Of a stretch of DNA of 64,000 nt, positions 60,424 to 64,000 are shown piece after piece. The position numbers were made by a program, and so were the translations under genes. Below the pieces are notes generated by a model. The model saw only the letters and a program-made list of their open reading frames with translations, searched no databases and was not told the origin of the DNA. Origin of the DNA: Chitinophaga pinensis DSM 2588 (GTDB lineage: Bacteria > Bacteroidota > Bacteroidia > Chitinophagales > Chitinophagaceae); assembly GCF_000024005.1 (NCBI RefSeq), contig NC_013132.1:496001-560000 (forward strand), given 5' to 3'. The stretch's first letter is position 1; each line of letters opens with the position of its first letter.

Positions 60424-62721
60424 ATGTACCGTTTTCTGATATCCCTCTGTGCCATACTATGCCTATCCTGTCTGAATGCCCTCCAGATAAGCGCTCAGCA
60501 ACATATTGAAGGCACTTACGTCGGTCAGTGGAGCGACCACCTTCCCTGGCGTCCCGCTGTCGCTGTCGCCGTGAAAGGAGACAAGATATACTGTGCCGCC
60601 GCCCAGGGACTGTCCGCCGTGGCCAATACGCCTGAAGATGGACTGGAGCTCAGTCGCTACAGTAAGGCAAACGGTCTGCATGATATCGGTATCAGCACCC
60701 TTGCAGTTAATGATGAGACCATACTCGTCGCTTATGCCAACAGCAACGTCGATCTGCTGAGTGGTAACACGATCTATAATATCCCTGACCTGATGCGTAA
60801 ACAGGTCGCCGCCGATAAAACCATTTTCCGGGTCATTTTTCGTAACAACAAAGCATATCTCTGTACCGGTCTGGGTATCGTAGTGCTGAATACTTCCGTA
60901 CCGGAAATTGAGGCGACCTATGTCGTGGGCAGCACCGGCGCCTATACACCCGTTTACTCGGTTGCCATAATAGGGACCTCCCTCTTTGCTGCCACTTCAG
61001 AAGGGGTTAGAACGGCATCGCTTAACAGCAACAATCCATCCGATTTCCGCAACTGGTCCTCTCTCTCACAGGGCCTTGCCCCTGACTCCGTACAGGAAAT
61101 CATTGCCTTCAATAACCTGCTGATATGCCGCCAGCGTAATCAACTATACCTGCTGAACAATAATACCTGGACGCCATGGTATACTGCCGGTCGTACTATC
61201 AGCAATATGAGCATATATAACAATCAACTGCTGCTCTGCCAGCCACAGGCCGGCGCATCCCGTATTCTGGCACTGAACGCCAATGCAGCAGTCGTATCCT
61301 CTTTTCAACATGCCCTCTTGAAAGCACCTATGCAGGCAGCCGGCACTGAACATGCGCTCTGGATAGCAGACTCCCTTTCCGGACTGATACAATACGATAA
61401 ACAAACCAGTGAATATACAGCTGTCAATCCTGATGCGCCTGCCGGCATTATTACCGGCGACCTGCTTTTCTCCGGCAATACGCTGCTGGCTGCTCCCGGT
61501 ACTATCAGTAATAACTGGAAGGCTGCCGGCAACCGCGATGGCTATTACAGTTTTGAAAACGGCTCCTGGAATGCGACTGCAGGATGGCCGGATTCCCTGC
61601 ATGATATCGCTACTATGACAGTAGATGCCAATGCTATATACCTGGGCTCCTTTGGGGGTGGACTGGTCCGCATCAGCGGGGACAAACGGACCGTATTCAA
61701 ACAGGGCATCCTGCCGGCGGCAACAAATGATCCAACAGCATACAATATCAGCGGCCTCGCTACCGATCTTAATGGCAATCTCTGGGTGGCCGCTTATGGC
61801 GCAAACAACAATCTGCTGGTTAAAAAATCAGACGATAACTGGGTCTCCTTCCGCAGCCCTTATGCCATGACCGGCAATGCTATCAGTCAGTTACTGACAG
61901 ACGACAATGGACTAGTATACATGGTTTCTCCGCAAAGCAATGGTTTATATGTGCTGAATCACAACAATACCCTCGACAATAAATCTGACGACCAATGGCG
62001 GCAATACCGTCTGGGTGCCGCACAGGGCAATCTGCCTTCCAATGATGTTTACTGCCTGGCCAAAGACCGTAATGGCAGTATATGGATCGGCACTGCCCGT
62101 GGCGTTGCCATTATCAATTGTCCCGGGCAGGCCGCTGCCGATGGTTGTAATGCAATCCTTCCTGTCATTCAGCAGGACAACTTTGCCGGTTATCTCTTCC
62201 AGGATGAACAAGTGACTACCATCGCTGTGGACGGCGCAAACCGCAAATGGGTCGGCACTTACAATGGTGCCTGGCTGGTGAGCGACGATGGACAATGTAT
62301 CCTTGAACATTTCAATACCGGTAATAGTCCGCTACCCGACAATCACATCCACCGTATTGCCATAGATCCGAAGATAGGAGAAGTCTACTTCGCTACCGCC
62401 AAAGGCCTGATGTCCTGGCATGGTACCGCCACAGCACCTGTGAGCAAAATGGAGAGAGATTCCGTGCTGGTGTTTCCGAATCCTGTGAAACATGATTATA
62501 GCGCCCCTATCGCTATCCGTGGACTGGCAGATAACACCCGGGTAAAAATTACCGATATCAGTGGCAGAATGGTATACCAGACAAGAGCTCTTGGCGGACA
62601 AGCCATCTGGAACGGACTGGATTATACCGGTCATCGGCCACAGTCAGGTGTTTATCTCGTATTTGTTGCAGGGGAAACAGGAGGGGAGCATGTGGTGACA
62701 AAGATTGTATTCATCAATTAA
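60424..62721 (+). CDS. porZ: Type IX secretion component PorZ-like
   Basis: The 765-residue protein has a signal peptide (ending ISAQQ, residue 26), two beta-propeller parts with two-component-regulator-type repeats (GTYVGQWSDHLPWRPAVAVAV at the start, IWIGTARGVAIINC and KWVGTYNGAWLVSDDG later) and a C-terminal type IX sorting domain (VFPNPVKHDYSAPIAI to the end, VKITDISGRMVYQTR). This is the layout of PorZ, a surface protein that delivers A-LPS for attachment of secreted cargo. It is followed by recO, as in other Bacteroidota genomes I recall. Confidence 0.8.
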   Translation: MYRFLISLCAILCLSCLNALQISAQQHIEGTYVGQWSDHLPWRPAVAVAVKGDKIYCAAAQGLSAVANTPEDGLELSRYSKANGLHDIGISTLAVNDETILVAYANSNVDLLSGNTIYNIPDLMRKQVAADKTIFRVIFRNNKAYLCTGLGIVVLNTSVPEIEATYVVGSTGAYTPVYSVAIIGTSLFAATSEGVRTASLNSNNPSDFRNWSSLSQGLAPDSVQEIIAFNNLLICRQRNQLYLLNNNTWTPWYTAGRTISNMSIYNNQLLLCQPQAGASRILALNANAAVVSSFQHALLKAPMQAAGTEHALWIADSLSGLIQYDKQTSEYTAVNPDAPAGIITGDLLFSGNTLLAAPGTISNNWKAAGNRDGYYSFENGSWNATAGWPDSLHDIATMTVDANAIYLGSFGGGLVRISGDKRTVFKQGILPAATNDPTAYNISGLATDLNGNLWVAAYGANNNLLVKKSDDNWVSFRSPYAMTGNAISQLLTDDNGLVYMVSPQSNGLYVLNHNNTLDNKSDDQWRQYRLGAAQGNLPSNDVYCLAKDRNGSIWIGTARGVAIINCPGQAAADGCNAILPVIQQDNFAGYLFQDEQVTTIAVDGANRKWVGTYNGAWLVSDDGQCILEHFNTGNSPLPDNHIHRIAIDPKIGEVYFATAKGLMSWHGTATAPVSKMERDSVLVFPNPVKHDYSAPIAIRGLADNTRVKITDISGRMVYQTRALGGQAIWNGLDYTGHRPQSGVYLVFVAGETGGEHVVTKIVFIN

Positions 62722-62767
62722 CAAGCGCTAGTCGTACATTTGAGTGCAGCAGTTGCTGTCTAGTTTT

Positions 62768-63499
62768 ATGTTACACAAAACCCGCGGAATAGTATTAAGA
62801 ACAGTCAAATACGGCGATACCAGTGCCATCGTCAATATATTCACCGAACTATTCGGGGTACAATCCTATATGGTGAACGGCGTGCGCAGCTCCAAACCAA
62901 AAGCCAAAGGCAATCTGTTCCAGCCGGGTAATATCCTGGAAATGGTCGTATACCACTATGAGCAAAAGACCATCCAGCGTATTTCTGAGTTTAAACTGGG
63001 TTATATCTATACCTCCCTGCACTTCAATATTGTGAAGAACACAGTAGCGCTTTATATGATCGAGTTGCTACAGAAAAGTCTGCGTGAACCGGAGCAGCAG
63101 GTGGACCTATACTACTTTGCCGAACAGGCTTTACAGGCGCTGGATATGGCGCCACTGGGTATTGCGGCCAATATCCCGCTTTATTTCACCCTTAAACTGG
63201 CGGAGCATCTTGGTTTCCGGCTCAATGGACGTTATTCTGAATATGCCCACTATCTCGATCTCCAGGAAGGCTCATTTACAGATCTGCCACCACATCACAG
63301 TAATTATCTTGATGCTGCGAACAGTGAGATCACAGATCGCCTGTTCCAGTGTAAAAGCTGGGAAGCATTGGACGAGATCAACATGAATAAAGATAAACGC
63401 AGAAAGCTGTTATATGCTTATCTGGATTTCTTCAGATTGCACCTGCCTGATTTCCAGGAATTAAATTCTCCCCCGATCCTGCACGAAATCCTCGACTGA
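62768..63499 (+). CDS. recO: DNA repair protein RecO
   Basis: The protein starts MLHKTRGIVLRTVKYGDTSA (start at 62768; an upstream GTG would add a poorly conserved segment) and is 243 residues. It has an N-terminal OB-fold (about 1-80), a helical central region with QQVDLYYFAEQALQALD and a C-terminal domain with KLAEHLGFRLNGRYSEY. Zinc-site cysteines seen in some RecO proteins are absent. RecO loads RecA with RecR onto single-stranded DNA. It follows porZ by 46 bp in the same orientation. Confidence 0.85.
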   Translation: MLHKTRGIVLRTVKYGDTSAIVNIFTELFGVQSYMVNGVRSSKPKAKGNLFQPGNILEMVVYHYEQKTIQRISEFKLGYIYTSLHFNIVKNTVALYMIELLQKSLREPEQQVDLYYFAEQALQALDMAPLGIAANIPLYFTLKLAEHLGFRLNGRYSEYAHYLDLQEGSFTDLPPHHSNYLDAANSEITDRLFQCKSWEALDEINMNKDKRRKLLYAYLDFFRLHLPDFQELNSPPILHEILD

Positions 63500-63526
63500 C
63501 GGAGTTTATTGCAACAGCGCGAAGCG

Positions 63527-64000
63527 CTATTTTCCATCATATATCAATTCAGTTTTCTTTCCGTCAAAGACGGCATAAGTGAAGTAATTCAGCCAGTCGC
63601 CGAGGTTAATATAGCGACTGTCAGGACCTACCTGTAAATCCAGCGGCAGGTGTCTGTGGCCGTAAATGAAGTAATCAAAATGGGCTTTCTGTAATACTTC
63701 TTTACTGTGGATAGCCAGCCATTCATTCTCTTCTCCCAGGAATTTTTCCAATTCGCCACCAGTAGCAGCACGGCTTTTACGGCTGAAGTAATTCGCCAGA
63801 CCAATTCCCCAGGAAGGATGTATCAATGAAAATAACCAGCGGCATATGGGGTTACGGAATACTTTCTTCAGCATTTTATATCCGTGATCACCAGGACCAA
63901 GACCGTCGCCGTGACCGATATAAAATCGCTTACCGCCAATATCATATGTTTTAGGTTCGTAGTGTACCGGGATTTCCAGCTCTTCTTCAAAGTAGCCGTC
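63527..64000 (-). CDS. lpxH: UDP-2,3-diacylglucosamine diphosphatase LpxH-like (5' end cut by window edge)
   Basis: The visible 157 residues are open to the window edge. GHGDGLGPGDHGYK and YGHRHLPLDL carry metallophosphoesterase metal-ligand motifs (GDG-type and GHxH), and WLNYFTYAVFDG ends the protein. The size and motif order fit LpxH, which removes UMP from UDP-diacylglucosamine in lipid A synthesis. Convergent with recO. The N-terminal metal-binding motifs are outside the window. Confidence 0.8.
   Translation of the reverse strand, partial: DGYFEEELEIPVHYEPKTYDIGGKRFYIGHGDGLGPGDHGYKMLKKVFRNPICRWLFSLIHPSWGIGLANYFSRKSRAATGGELEKFLGEENEWLAIHSKEVLQKAHFDYFIYGHRHLPLDLQVGPDSRYINLGDWLNYFTYAVFDGKKTELIYDGK

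Noticed and set aside
1..64000. CRISPR array, tRNA, rRNA, prophage or integrative element
   Set aside because: No regularly spaced direct repeats, cloverleaf sequences, ribosomal sequence, integrase or phage structural genes were found on reading both strands.

Overview
The window is chromosomal DNA from a member of the Bacteroidota, most likely Chitinophagaceae (a Chitinophaga-like genome). The support is three SusC/SusD outer-membrane pairs, a PorZ-type component of the type IX secretion system, a MoxR/DUF58/BatA cluster, an OmpA-family lipoprotein, and promoters of the Bacteroidota type (TTTG, then TAnnTTTG). This placement is inferred from gene content; no database search was run. I see no rRNA, tRNA, CRISPR array, phage or intact insertion sequence.

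Layout. 1-315 is the start of mfd, cut by the window edge. 429-5860 holds a flavin reductase facing a leftward five-gene run (membrane protein, dtd, MazG-like, YihY-like, glyS). 5946-12051 holds arfB, a flippase-like exporter, a glyoxalase II-like hydrolase and a large outer-membrane barrel protein. 12055-14860 holds dgkA and a small regulated cluster (membrane protein, winged-helix regulator, creD) with two matching palindromic sites. 15000-17600 contains two very short overlapping genes, a class III aminotransferase, a gamma-carbonic anhydrase-like protein and two short paralogous lipoproteins. 17705-22881 has rsgA, an inverted heptad-repeat element and a shortened Bat-type operon.

23195-33254 is mostly housekeeping and envelope genes: cyclophilin, gcvH, VanZ-like, CDF transporter, OmpA-like, prfA, amidohydrolase, MscS, a thioredoxin-fold protein, MerR-like and M23 peptidase. 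33255-42006 has alaS, a decayed stretch, a double-PDZ protein, an aldehyde dehydrogenase, gatB and a TlpA-type thioredoxin.

42080-56465 is a block of three successive SusC/SusD systems, all leftward, each closed by its own terminator and each with a hairpin or palindrome in front of susC. No glycoside hydrolase, sulfatase, peptidase, sigma factor or SusR-like regulator accompanies them. Immediately upstream lies an intact gene (57057-57746) that reads as an IS1595-type transposase with its helix-turn-helix and C-terminal part preserved but its expected catalytic aspartates replaced; this is the best candidate for something undescribed. The window ends with an RND/MMPL exporter, porZ, recO and a truncated lpxH-like gene.
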